31,358 bases of DNA from Saccoglossus kowalevskii (lineage: Eukaryota > Hemichordata > Enteropneusta > Harrimaniidae), in assembly GCF_000003605.2 (NCBI RefSeq), contig NW_003137824.1, forward strand, positions 439,256-470,613. Reading direction: 5' to 3'. The position numbers were made by a program, and so were the translations under genes. The notes under the pieces are model-generated. The model did not search any database, was not told where the DNA came from, and saw nothing but the letters and a program-made list of their open reading frames with translations. Position 1 is the first letter of the stretch; each line of letters begins with the position of its first letter. Of the stretch, positions 10,401 to 18,506 are shown in pieces.

Positions 10401-12597
10401 TCCAGCACTGTATGATGGGGAAAATACCCCGGAATTCCAATATGGAGAAACAGAATCTGGAAATCTAGACTAGTATGGAAAAAAAAAATTCTGGAAATCC
10501 AGGCAGTTATGGCTACTAAATAAAATATGGCCTAGTTTATCTCACCACATACCGGTTGATAAGGTTGGATTTCCAACACTGTATGACTAAAAAAACTTGG
10601 AATTCTGACTGATAGTTATTACTGAAATTAGATAATGATGGTGGGACGAATGAGCTCATTAACACCGCGAATCAGGACTAGTTTGGATTTCCATTATCAG
10701 ATATAAAATTTTGAACTTGGTAAATTAGCATATGATGAAAGTTATATTTGGAAATCCTACTCTGTATGGTGTCACAAAGGAACTCATCAACACCATAAGT
10801 AGGAACTATAGTTTTGGATTTCCATTACTGTATGGTGAATGGTGATTTGGAAATAAAACTTTGTATGACTTATACACCCATGGAAATTATACCCTGTATG
10901 AAGTAAACACACAAACTCATCAACAGGGGGGTGCAGATATAAACTGGAATGGCCCAATATAACTAGACTACCGGTACTTAAAAGAAACTTACCGTCTCTT
11001 TGAGATGCTCAACAATCAAATTATTCTGTTCTAGATCTGTCTGAAGAGCTTCATTCTGGTTCTCTAGTTCTTTTATTCTCTTCTCCTGGATCGCTTCTTT
11101 CTTCTTCCAGTCCTTTTCATTTTCCTTTGCATTTTGCACCAGTTCTTTGATTTGTTCCAGCTCGCCAGTCAAAGACCGTTCTATGTTTTCTTTTGTGGTC
11201 ACTTTCAACTGTAGACTGTATTTTTCTTGTTCTAAAGCCTACATAAATAGTAGTGAATGTAATAACTAGCAATACACAACTGGAAAATTGAGCGTTTAAC
11301 ACAAAAACTTCTCTGTTAAGTATCTTATTCATTTTATGGCAAGTTTAAATACCGGTAAAGCTTAAAAAAATAAACACTCTTAGATGAAAGAGCTCCACAA
11401 ATGCAGAAGAAAGCAATTCACATTTTGTTTTTTATATCACTTGTCATTCTTTAGATATTCAACTTTTCATCAGTATATATGATGTATTGATTTTTCAGCA
11501 AGGTATTGTGAGTAAAGTATGACATCACAGTTTCTATATCTATACTTATTGTGTATTTGCACTTCTAAGTTCCATTGTTATATTTATATACACCAGTAAT
11601 ATTCACACTGAAAATTTGAACTATCAGTACCGGTAATTCGCATCAGTATTACTCAATTTATCAATGAAAGTACCCACTTTTACCTACAATTCCTTGCAAT
11701 GGAATAAGGTTTATAAATATAGAATAGAATAGAATAATGCTTTATTACATCCTTAATGAAATCTGACATTTCAGTTTTGGTAATTGCTGTATTAAAGCTT
11801 TTTAAAATAAACTACAATTAAACTACACATACAATACAATATTATGCACCCTCATCACTTAAAATATGAACATAACAAAACTATCTTTAGTACATGCCTT
11901 CACTTACATGCTAATTTGATACACGGTTTATAAATTGGTATATACAGAATGTTTAGTTGTCCAGTGAAGCTATAGCACAAAACTAATTAATTAGTGACGT
12001 CAATATTTTGTTTAGAGACTAAAATTTATGTTTATCATATGAGAGGCATCTGATAAAAAGATTACTGTGAAAAACTTTATTTTAGCTGGAATTAATTTTC
12101 ACTGAAAAGACTTTTTGGGTGTTTTGTATGGCATTTATTTTCACTGTTTTTTGACGAATTGAATATAAAGTATAGGAAATCATTCCTTCAGCGTAAATAG
12201 CGAAAATTAATTCCAAGCGAAAAAAAGTATTTCACAGGACATCCCGAATATGAATGTTTGTGCCCTCATGCAAGGAGAAGATTTACCTTCCTAAACATCT
12301 GGCAAATGATCTCCTGTTCTCGGGTCAAACGCCCATAATTAGCCTCCAAATCATGAATCCTCTCACTCATACACATTATGATATAATGAGTGAATTTTCT
12401 CATGATGAGATTTAGTAGTTGTTGTATAGACTTACTTCCACTCTAGACACATGGTCTGTTCGCATAGATTCAAGTCTACTTTCCAAATTCTGGTTATCTT
12501 CCAGCAGTTGTTTACCTAGTTCTGCAGCTTTGTACACATTGGATCTTTCAATCTCTAACTCATTCTTCAACATCTCAATTTTACTTATCTCATCCAT
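1..12597 (-). CDS. SPDL1: Spindly (kinetochore dynein-dynactin adaptor), spliced, C-terminus beyond window
   Basis: Spindly links dynein-dynactin to the Rod-Zw10-Zwilch corona of kinetochores and is farnesylated at its C-terminus in vertebrates. Ten coding exons can be joined: 12597-12436, 11238-10993, 9266-9141, 5195-5046, 4217-4119, 3646-3536, 2587-2447, 1871-1756, 1292-1105 and 487-1. All junctions are GT-AG and keep one frame, giving 608 residues before the edge (human protein about 605). Seen: the CC1 box AAELGKQLL (residues 24-32), which in the family binds dynein light intermediate chain; EQEKYSLQ (57-64), close to human EQEKYTLQ; SYYNALE (222-228); the Spindly box [12 protein letters not shown] (255-266), which contacts the dynactin pointed end; and ALLQM near 303. 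Coiled-coil heptads dominate, then an acidic, Lys-rich tail. The start ATG at 12597 is the first after a strong splice acceptor and matches the human start position. The stop and any CaaX box lie outside the window. Confidence 0.95.
488..1104. other. SPDL1: SPDL1 intron with a short hairpin repeat
   Basis: Noncoding intron. The only structure I see is the inverted repeat at 943-1019, listed separately. Confidence 0.8.
943..1019. repeat. short inverted repeat with TATAAGCCC arms
   Basis: The left arm 943-960 (GTACTCGAGTATAAGCCC) pairs imperfectly with the right arm 1000-1019, across a loop of about 39 bases. It resembles a small MITE remnant. No target duplication was identified. Confidence 0.5.
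1105..1292 (-). CDS. SPDL1: SPDL1 exon, last coiled coil (residues 384-447)
   Basis: Acceptor TCAATAG; donor GTAAGT after base 1105. An in-frame alternative GT three bases earlier would remove one Gly. It contains the sequence [18 protein letters not shown], similar to the human segment ENMKLRAKLDELKLKYEP. Confidence 0.92.
1756..1871 (-). CDS. SPDL1: SPDL1 exon (residues 346-384, split last codon)
   Basis: Acceptor CTTTCAG, donor GTAAGA, ending two bases into a Lys codon. It contains [14 protein letters not shown], corresponding to human YYTDLLQMKLDNLNK by position. Confidence 0.9.
2447..2587 (-). CDS. SPDL1: SPDL1 exon (residues 299-345)
   Basis: It starts GQIAALLQM, matching human LQIATLLQM, and ends KNLEHLE, matching human RNLEKFK. 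Acceptor CCGTAG, donor GTGAGT, phase 0. Confidence 0.93.
3536..3646 (-). CDS. SPDL1: SPDL1 exon with second half of the Spindly box (residues 262-298)
   Basis: It opens with VDDRR, completing LFAEVDDRR across the splice, and continues as coiled coil ending LMRLK. Acceptor TGTAG, donor GTTGGT (non-consensus beyond GT), phase 0. Confidence 0.95.
4119..4217 (-). CDS. SPDL1: SPDL1 exon with first half of the Spindly box (residues 229-261)
   Basis: Phase 0 with a TATAG acceptor and GTATAT donor. It contains DLQVQLD and [12 protein letters not shown], nearly identical to human. The Spindly box is split by the next intron after FAE. Confidence 0.96.
4375..4478 (+). repeat. (TG)n microsatellite with G-run
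   Basis: About 100 bases of TG dinucleotides with a central run of Gs (near 4421-4432) and scattered CG interruptions, in the SPDL1 intron 4218-5045. The Val-Cys reading frame across it is an artefact of the repeat. Confidence 0.95.
5046..5195 (-). CDS. SPDL1: SPDL1 exon ending SYYNALE (residues 179-228)
   Basis: Acceptor TTACAG, donor GTAAAT, phase 0. It ends in ATSYYNALE; human Spindly has AVSYYNALE at the same place. The preceding intron (5196-9140) hosts the nested acyltransferase gene. Confidence 0.95.
5373..5445. repeat. perfect-type hairpin with AGAGGGCGCTC arms
   Basis: The left arm 5373-5394 and right arm 5424-5445 are inverted copies with one mismatch in 22 bases, separated by about 29 bases. 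Each arm contains AGAGGGCGCT, which resembles the core of the CTCF motif. It may be a miniature foldback element; no target duplication is clear. Confidence 0.7.
5446..6120. other. intronic stretch, nothing recognised
   Basis: AT-rich part of the large SPDL1 intron, upstream of the nested acyltransferase. A leader exon or promoter for that gene could lie here or in 6741-7660. I cannot point to one. Confidence 0.6.
6130..6731. mobile_element. nonautonomous foldback element with long TIRs and 9-bp TSD
   Basis: The ends are inverted: GTTGAGTGGAAACCCCGG at the left, its complement at 6713-6729. Arms extend about 130-150 bases (left 6130-6281, right about 6600-6731). The outer parts are tandem copies of a roughly 19-base subrepeat with core AAAAACACTAAACC (left about five copies, right about four). 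The direct repeat TAATTTATC flanks it at 6121-6129 and 6732-6740. No transposase frame is present inside. An 8-9 bp duplication suggests a hAT-, Merlin- or Mutator-type mobiliser; the superfamily is not determined. Confidence 0.85.
6741..7670. other. intronic DNA upstream of the nested gene
   Basis: No recognised coding exon. The open frame starting 7108 has no known similarity and no supporting splice borders. The end of this stretch (TTCTTTCTCATAG, to 7670) looks like a 3' splice site three bases before the acyltransferase ATG, so a 5'UTR exon of that gene is expected somewhere upstream. Confidence 0.5.
7657..7670 (+). other. probable 3' splice site before the acyltransferase start codon
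   Basis: The pyrimidine-rich TTCTTTCTCATAG ends three bases before ATG 7674. This suggests a spliced 5'UTR and argues against the copy being a simple dead retrocopy. Confidence 0.55.
7674..8528 (+). CDS. GLYAT-like: glycine N-acyltransferase-like protein (GNAT fold), nested in SPDL1 intron
   Basis: The 284-residue protein is close to the usual 290-300 of GLYAT enzymes, which conjugate acyl-CoAs to glycine or other amino acids, in mitochondria for vertebrate GLYAT. The N-terminal half (about 1-190) fits the family N-domain; residues about 195-284 fit the GNAT C-domain. Seen: [15 protein letters not shown], matching the family GPEGVPVSWVTM strand; GDIGVTG, matching [16 protein letters not shown] (224-232), the CoA-pyrophosphate loop; and a final NFHTKLGYQ, matching FVGQFGF. 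The family's general-base Glu aligns with Asp215. The frame has no introns, starts ATG three bases after a splice-acceptor-like TCATAG and ends TGA at 8526-8528. It lies antisense inside SPDL1 intron 5196-9140. Substrate and compartment are not shown by the sequence. Confidence 0.88.
   Translation: MATKVQFNEVPKLLEVLEKWRPDNYPVYYLVHNCYKNNNKWPCVDIYIDNDNINEMTSIVCYIQDYYEASVANVYFLYSVNNTKLSWLIDQDGVVAWEKGVVYWIAIPESTTEIVENIAKKHRFKFQLEANVYMYTLKNTDKVRKVANQSLPKGFTLSALKKDDAHTLQDLPGWRYGCQPPLEQCQNFIQYMPCLGIYNEDQQLISWARIKEYGDIGVTGTKPHYRRQGFASIITAKLSLQILDAGLSPWIITSEDNHISINFHTKLGYQVTDVKFVYCALTKI
8529..8534 (+). promoter_or_regulatory. AATAAA poly(A) signal directly after the stop codon
   Basis: AATAAA begins one base after the TGA of the nested acyltransferase. 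If used, the 3'UTR would be only a few tens of bases and the transcript would end well inside the SPDL1 intron. Confidence 0.5.
8535..9140. other. intronic stretch, nothing recognised
   Basis: AT-rich intron between the nested gene and the SPDL1 exon at 9141-9266. No feature found. Confidence 0.6.
9141..9266 (-). CDS. SPDL1: SPDL1 coiled-coil exon (residues 137-178)
   Basis: Phase 0 at both ends; acceptor ACATAG, donor GTACGT. It codes 42 residues of Gln/Asn-rich coiled coil. It is placed by frame and position rather than by a diagnostic motif. Confidence 0.85.
9267..10345. other. SPDL1: SPDL1 intron, nothing recognised
   Basis: Noncoding AT-rich DNA. The short open frames here lack similarity or splice support. 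Confidence 0.6.
10346..10956. mobile_element. nonautonomous element with GGGCCATTCCAG terminal inverted repeats
   Basis: The left end (10346-10390) reads TGGGCCATTCCAG, then TATATCTGCA, a C-run and CTGTTGATGAG. The right end (about 10917-10956) is its inverted copy. AAT occurs on both flanks, a possible 3-bp target duplication. The interior has several degenerate repeats of GGATTTCCA followed by an ACTGTATG block, in both orientations. No transposase frame is present. Confidence 0.72.
10993..11238 (-). CDS. SPDL1: SPDL1 coiled-coil exon (residues 55-136)
   Basis: Phase 0 at both ends; acceptor TATGTAG, donor GTAAGT. It begins [10 protein letters not shown], which aligns without a gap to human YEQEKYTLQ directly after the CC1-box region. 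The rest is charged heptad coiled coil. Confidence 0.93.
11718..11770 (-). repeat. probable 3' tail of a non-LTR retroelement, minus orientation
   Basis: Read on the minus strand, AAGGATGTAATAAAGCATT is followed by tandem ATTCT units (plus strand ATAGAATAGAATAGAAT). A poly(A)-like signal followed by a short tandem tail is typical of some LINE/SINE 3' ends. The element body is not recognisable to me. Confidence 0.4.
12065..12237 (+). mobile_element. MITE copy 1 (CTGTRAAATAC family)
   Basis: The inverted ends read CTGTGAAAAACTTTATTTT and its near-complement ending GTATTTCACAG. TA precedes the left end; the right flank is GA, probably a decayed TA. It is homologous along its length to the copies at 23330-23528 and 29534-29740. 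TA duplications point to a Tc1/mariner-type mobiliser. Confidence 0.85.
12287..12376 (-). other. SPDL1: possible alternative SPDL1 exon
   Basis: An open segment begins with ATG codons at 12376 and 12370 and runs 30 codons to an AAG|GTAAAT donor, in phase 0 with the next SPDL1 exon. It encodes heptad-like sequence ([19 protein letters not shown]). It could be an alternative first exon, or a 75-base cassette from 12361 with a weak AG. Human Spindly aligns without it, so it is not in my main model. Confidence 0.35.
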
Positions 12598-12617
12598 GAT
12601 ATTATGGTTGAAATATG
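12436..12617 (-). CDS. SPDL1: SPDL1 exon with start codon and CC1 box
   Basis: The acceptor is a long pyrimidine run ending in CCCCAG just upstream of 12617. Twenty 5'UTR bases precede ATG (12597-12595). It codes residues 1-54, including AAELGKQLL. The donor GTAAGT follows GAA in phase 0. Confidence 0.93.
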
Positions 12618-14202
12618 CTGGGGTGAAAAAAAAAATGCTATACATTTAAGAATATTACGATTGATCAATACAGTTTCATTTTCACTGTTTGCACAGTTTT
12701 TTTATGAACAAGTAATTCAACACTACGTGAATTATTATTATAACCAGTTGTCTCAATTGGATTTGAATGAAATGCACAATAAATGTGTTATGAAACAGTT
12801 TTTCTGGAACCACTGTATTGACTTGTAAATGTATTACAAAGTTGTAATCCTGTTATATCTTTAACAAGACTATCTGACAAACATTTTACAAGTAATCAGA
12901 TACAGTGTCAACATACTGTGACATAGTGTGCCATAATAATAACTCAAACACCTCCTTCCCATCTAACAACAGTTACAGTTTTGTAGCGTTTGATTTCTCT
13001 GTTGTTGTTTTTAGGCCATGGCTATTTACACACCTTGAACATTTATTGCAGGTTCAGCTCCATTTTTCAAGATGAAGAAAATCAATTCACATCAGCTAGA
13101 CATAATGCACTGCAGTGTAGCTAAATAACACATTTGTTTTTTGTACCAATCACAGTGGTGAACATTGGTTCATCCTAAGTTGATTAATCTTGATAGGCCA
13201 ATTAAAGCACAGATTGAAGCACAGTTTTTCTATCTTTTATCAAACTTTGTTTGATATACTTGCAATGTCTATATAATTTGACTTTTTATAGAATATAGTC
13301 TTTATTTAACTGTCATTCGAAACATGTACACATGTACACGCATTCAAAGTTTGGCTTTGGGTGTGGCAGTTTTGTTCACCATTGCCAATAAGTTGAACAT
13401 GCACTAACTCCATTCTCTGATGTTGCAGTCAATCCTAATCCTAATACATAGATGGTTTGCAAGAGAAACTGATTATTGTGTTTGCTAGCTTCAGATGAGT
13501 CTGGTTATAGACGTGCAGTGTGTTATAAAGAATAAGACACTTTTTTTTGTTATTGACGGTAGTAATAATATTTTATTGACAGAACACTGACACAGAAAGG
13601 TACAGCAGTATAGTCTTTAAAAAAACACTAAAACTAAGACATACAAAATACAAAACGACTAAGAACTATAATGCTATAAAAATAAGAAATTGAGGTTAAA
13701 GGTTAAGTATCTCAGGAGAAAATGACATACTGGAAATTTGGACATTTTGGAGGGTTATTTAGATTAATTTCATTTTTTTTTAAATTTTATAGCATCGTGA
13801 CATCCTAATGACAGACAATATAAAATGAGAGTCTAATAATTTTGTTGTGAGGTATCATAATTCATGGAAGGATATGTACTTTCGACCGTTTGGCCCCTGT
13901 ACGGTAGGTGTTATATTTATTTAACTTGGAACGAATCTGCGGACGAATGTGATTTGGGACGGACCACCATTTTACAAACAGTCACTGTAAATGTGCAATG
14001 CAAAAGGTTGTCGTCAGAACATGGTACCACTGTCCTGGTACCATATACATCGTATCGCTAACATACGCATATCATATGTACTTACATTTTACATTACATT
14101 ACTGACCAAACGGAGCTGTCAAACTAAGTCAACATCGGTTTGAAACAGCCATGCAGTAAAATTGTGGTTGATGAAGTACAAAATAAAAAAACAATAACTT
14201 AC
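12618..14202. other. SPDL1: SPDL1 first intron (inferred)
   Basis: It runs from the donor GTAAGT at 14202 to the pyrimidine-rich acceptor before 12617. The stretch 13540-13850 is A/T-rich and tail-like. I see no exon. Confidence 0.55.
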
Positions 14203-14235
14203 ATCAATCCGAGACACAAGGCGTAGATTTCTTGA
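14203..14235 (-). other. SPDL1: probable SPDL1 5'UTR exon (5' limit approximate)
   Basis: The minus strand reads CTCGGATTGAT followed by GTAAGTT, a consensus donor. It pairs with the acceptor before the ATG exon. The 5' limit is a guess from promoter motif positions. Confidence 0.5.
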
Positions 14236-14290
14236 AAAAAATAAAAACAAAAATGGCGCCGATTCAAATGTTAACCAATCAAACTATCGA
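14236..14290 (-). promoter_or_regulatory. SPDL1: probable SPDL1 core promoter
   Basis: On the minus strand a GATTGGTTAA (inverted CCAAT box) at about 14270-14280 is followed by CGGCGCCATTTTT, a YY1-like site, just before the inferred leader exon. There is no TATA box at a fitting distance. Motif-based inference only. Confidence 0.4.
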
Positions 14291-15309
14291 AAGATTTTCT
14301 ATTCTTTCCCTACGAGGGCGTATTTCCAGAATCCAAGAATCGTAACAACGCCCACAGACATCACCTCTGTGATATCCGAGTGTCTAACTTCATTGGACCT
14401 ATAAAAAGAGATCAGACGCTCAATTACATCTATACTTATACTATTTTTTGTACAATGTTCATACAGATCGTGGTTGTGCTAAGCCAACAAGAGGTGTTGC
14501 TGTCTCATAATCTATTTTTTTTTTTTTTACAAATTTGGCCAATGCAATTGTCATTCAGGATTACAAAGTTTCATTATCATTATAAATTTGTTCTCTTCTG
14601 TCAAATTTGTGAAGTCATTTATTTGCTTTCCGGCTTCTTCTACTTCATTATTTAAGCAATGATAACAGATTTTATTTTCTATGGGTAATTTCGCTTCCGA
14701 ATGCCTCCCTAGATCCCTGTTTCGATTTTCAGGTCGTGGTTACTTAAACAGAATTGAGAGATTGACTCTCGTATATCAATATTTGTTAGCAATGTTAAAT
14801 CATTTTTCATTTCAAACATTTTCTTGAATTCTCTGTATGTCCTCGGTTTGTTTTTTCTTGGTTTGTTATTTTTGGTGTTATCTGAATTTATTTATTTCTT
14901 CCAATGAATGATGAATTTTTTCTACTTTTTTGTTAATTGTCGTTGTTTAGTGCTTGTAATTGTAACGTTTGTGTTGATTAATTGCGTTTCATTAATCTTG
15001 TCTAGTTGGGATGTTATTACGCAATGATACCGTTCACTACCGTATACTAGTATTGGTCTAATTAATTTATCAAAGAGGGATAACATTGTTTTTAAATGTA
15101 GATTAAAGGTTTATCGGCAACTTTTTTTCATTGAGAACAATGCTTTTTGCCATTTTCTTTTTAAAGAATTTATTATTGGGAACAATAAAGTATATAAAAC
15201 TACAAATAATAATAATAATATAATAAGTATGCATATATGTATAAAGTGGTAGCGTAACAGAAGTTCGAGGTAGTTCAGTGTGTTTTACTTCTCCCCTTGT
15301 CGAAAAGCA

Positions 15310-15367
<58 letters not shown>

Positions 15368-16280
15368 CTCATCTAGGTATTTGTAATTTTTTTGAACCAT
15401 TTTAATACTTTACAGTTCTTCAATATTCGAACAAGGATACAATTCCCACTCATTTTATAAGCAAGTTGAACATAACAACTGACGGGAAATTTCCAGCCAT
15501 CAGTTTTTAGAAAATCAATTGCAATTTTCTTCAGACATTATCCTAGGCACGCAACCGTGTCCCGGGACACAATCTTTTTGTTTGAGCGTTACATTTAAGA
15601 CTATGCACATAGCGCCATCAACGATATCAGGACGACGTGCTTAGAGAAGGACTCAACAAATACCCAGTGAAGTTTGGGATGCGAACAAAATTATATTTCG
15701 CCTAAATTCTAAATGTTCCATTGGACCGTTTTACAAACTCTGAATGGAAATTTCCAACACATTTTTTTACTCACAGAACTCGTTGGCAACTTCTCAGACC
15801 AGGCTTTCCCCGAGGCTTTCGCAGAAAATTAATTTACAGTGAATTTTATTGAAACGCGCGGGGTTGTTAATGAGATTAATTTTCAGTTTATTTTCTTACT
15901 GGATTAAAGAGACAATAAGAGAAAAAGCCAAATTGGCAGTTTAAACAACAAGAACAATAGTATCCTATTATTCCATGGTGCAATCCTGGGGAGTGAGGAC
16001 TTGATATCAATCACAACAGATAACTGAGTAAAGTTTAATCGGAGTGGACTATTATTATGAAGATGGTTAAGGTGTACATTATGGACTCCGTTTAATACTA
16101 CTGAGCGCTAGAAAATGTACATAGACAACTGGAATGAAAGATGTACAATGAGTATCACGTACTATTCAATGGAAATACGCAGTCTCTCGTCAGGTGGTCA
16201 ATAATCCTCTTTAAACGCACCACATACCATCACGTCCCCGCGCTTTTGCTTATTGTCTCAACTTTATGATGATGTCATTT
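14291..16280. other. intergenic DNA between divergent SPDL1 and PRRT-like promoters
   Basis: About 2 kb without a supported gene. It contains the (TA)n microsatellite near 15311. The open frames here are low-complexity. Confidence 0.6.
15311..15368. repeat. (TA)n microsatellite
   Basis: Near-pure TA dinucleotides interrupted once by ATGTATA near the right end. Confidence 0.95.
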
Positions 16281-16365
16281 CCGGCTGCTATAAGTCTGGA
16301 GCACGGAGTCGATCAACCTTCTGTCTGCCTTTGTGTGTGACTGTTTTGAGGAAGAATGCAGAAAT
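16262..16365 (+). promoter_or_regulatory. probable promoter and 5'UTR exon of the PRRT-like gene
   Basis: ATGATGTCATTTCCGG (about 16267-16283) combines a CRE-like TGATGTCA and an ETS-like TTCCGG core. About 85 bases later AAAT|GTAAGT at 16365/16366 is a strong donor. The matching acceptor is TTTAATCTATTTAG ending 18301. The transcription start is inferred, not seen. Confidence 0.45.
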
Positions 16366-18301
16366 GTAAGTTTTTATATGGATTGTATTATGTTTGATAC
16401 CTATACCAGACAGAACGGTTTCATAAATGGTGCCTTGTGTAGGATTTAAATGATTTTTTCCCCGAAATGAAAGTGTCCCAGTTCCGTTTGAATTGTTGTT
16501 ATTGGCGAGTTGGTGAGCGTGGGCGACCGGGTACACAAAGCTGTAAAACAATGAAGACAACGAAGGACTCTAAAGTTTTACAACTTTAGACCACAAATAT
16601 AAATTTCACACCACAGTTTGATTCACGACCCACTGTAACCATTTATCAATGCTACTGGTTTCCGTCTCCCGTTCTGCCACGATGTATTCTTTTATTTTGA
16701 CCGTATCGTACCATACAGTACATGCTTGCTTGTAGTAGCACTTGTCGAAAGATCACTAACTTTTCAGTCTTAGCATGGAGCTATGTTCTTAGCTTCATGC
16801 TTTAGTTTTCGCGTTGTGCATATAAATCCTCTGACTACTTCGTGTGGCAAAACGTTGTTATCAACACACCATCGCCACATAATTTAAGTAGCGACCGCAA
16901 ATACTGTTGACCTCAACTGATTAATGTTATGGTCAGGGTTTGGGATATGTCTTCCCAAAAATTACCCCCCCCCCCTTGTCGTTTATAGTTGGTACTGCAA
17001 TGATGAACAAAAGAGCAAAATCATGCTTATTTTTTTTATTTTTTTATTAATGTTTTACTTTGGCAAATGTGTAAAAAAAAAAAAATCTGGTTACATAAAA
17101 ACGAATTAAACACAAAAAAGTGTGAAAAAAATCAAAAAAATCGACAGATTGCTAAAAATTGATGGAAAGCGGAATTTTAGCTAAATAACTTTGTAGTACC
17201 TGAAAAAATGCATTTCTGCTTAAAATTAAATGGATTTTTTCTAATTAATATTTAATTCAGAACATATTTAAATTGTTGCTAATGATTTTTATAACAGTCT
17301 TTTCTTCAAAATATTAAAAATAATAATAATATATTCCACTATGGAAAATTAAATCTCATAGTTGTTTTTTACATTGACATAAATAGTGTCACTTTTCCTC
17401 TACAATCCCATCCAGTGAGTAAAATTTTAAAAATGTATCTAAAAATTTAAATAAGTTACATACAAATTAATGAAAATATATATATTAAAATAGCGAGGTC
17501 GAGTAACAATTCTTTTAATTTAGACACATTCACTTTTCCATTTTAGATGCATTCTTTTTTTCCCATTTTAGACATATTCACTTTCCCATTTTAGACATCA
17601 TGTATTCACTTTCCCATTTTAGACATCGCGTATTCACTATCCTTTTTTAGACTCATTCACTTCCCCATTTTAGACACATTCACTTTCCCATTTCAGACTC
17701 ATTCACTTTTCCATTTTAGACACATTCACTTTCTCTTCTTAAACGTATTCACTGTTTCATTTTGGAGATTTACTGTTCCATTATAGATGTAATATTTTTT
17801 TCCATTTTAGACAATTCACTTTCCCATTTTAGACGCATTCACTTTCTCTTATTAGCCATATTCACTGTTTGATTTTAGAGATTTACTGTCCCATTTTAGA
17901 TGCAATATTTTTTTTCCTTTTTAGACAGTTTACTTTTACCCATTTATACACATTTATTTTCCTATTTTAGTCTTATTCAGAAGCAATTACTTGGATAACC
18001 TACCAGATTGCCTTTAGTGTGCTTCAATAATAAAAATTCTTTATAATATTCCTTAGGTTTATCAAATTATGACATGCGCCATATAGATTTTGTGTAATTT
18101 GCGCATGCTACTTTAAAATCAATTGCTAAATTTTTACTTGCCCCCCCCCCCCCCCCCTTGCTGTAAGTAGGGTCACAGTTTGCCACATGTGGTTTTTAAC
18201 ATTTTGGGCTGAGTGAATAAATTGGTTAGGAATGTTAACCACAGGAAATCAATTCAATGTACTCATTGATGTTCATTCTTTGTTTTGTTTAATCTATTTA
18301 G
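16366..18301 (+). other. inferred 5'UTR intron of the PRRT-like gene
   Basis: GT-AG bounded. It contains C-runs at about 16966 and 18141-18157, an AT-rich low-complexity section (17030-17500) and the minisatellite at 17521-17970. No coding exon seen. Confidence 0.5.
17521..17970 (+). repeat. 23-base minisatellite resembling repeated 3' splice sites
   Basis: About 19 head-to-tail units with consensus ACACATTCACTTTCCCATTTTAG; most are 23 bases, a few 19-28. A five-unit block repeats as a higher-order unit about 113 bases long (starting 17724 and again 17837). Each unit is a pyrimidine tract ending in AG. Confidence 0.9.
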
Positions 18302-18506
18302 TGTTATACACATACCTGGTGGCTGACGACTGCTAAAGAAAGAATAGTTTTACTGGGCAAATGTCATCGCTCAGGTTAAAGATCTCAGCTAGCTGCCATT
18401 ATACTTCACACCGTGGCAAGTATTCTCAAAGAACCACAACTTTGCGGTGACAGAATAATGGCGTGATTAAAAGACTGATATTTATTCTGCGGCTTTTTTG
18501 ACAAAT
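18302..18506 (+). other. 5'UTR part of the PRRT-like coding exon, with two uORFs
   Basis: It follows the acceptor at 18301. An upstream ATG at 18361 opens a 29-codon frame ending TGA at 18450; another at 18458 reads ATG-GCG-TGA. Neither is in frame with the main start. An in-frame stop (TAA, 18468) precedes ATG 18507. Confidence 0.55.

Larger units (their letters stand above)
11239..12286. other. SPDL1: SPDL1 intron with retroelement tail and MITE
   Basis: Intron between the exons at 12436-12617 and 10993-11238. It holds the (AATAG)n-linked tail near 11720 and the MITE at 12065-12237, listed separately, plus the possible alternative exon at 12287-12376. Confidence 0.6.

Noticed and set aside
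12419-12828. Plus-strand open frames over the first SPDL1 coding exon
   Set aside because: Antisense shadows of the SPDL1 exon and its intron; no similarity.
13864-14061. 65-residue open frame starting with ATG near the SPDL1 promoter
   Set aside because: No recognised domain; short length is expected by chance. A CCGTTTGG/CCAAACGG pair around it is too short to call an element.
15103-15372. Ile-Tyr repeat open frame
   Set aside because: Direct translation of the TA microsatellite.
18498-18506. Upstream TTG as start of the PRRT-like protein
   Set aside because: TTG is not a normal animal start; ATG at 18507 follows three codons later and directly precedes the signal peptide.
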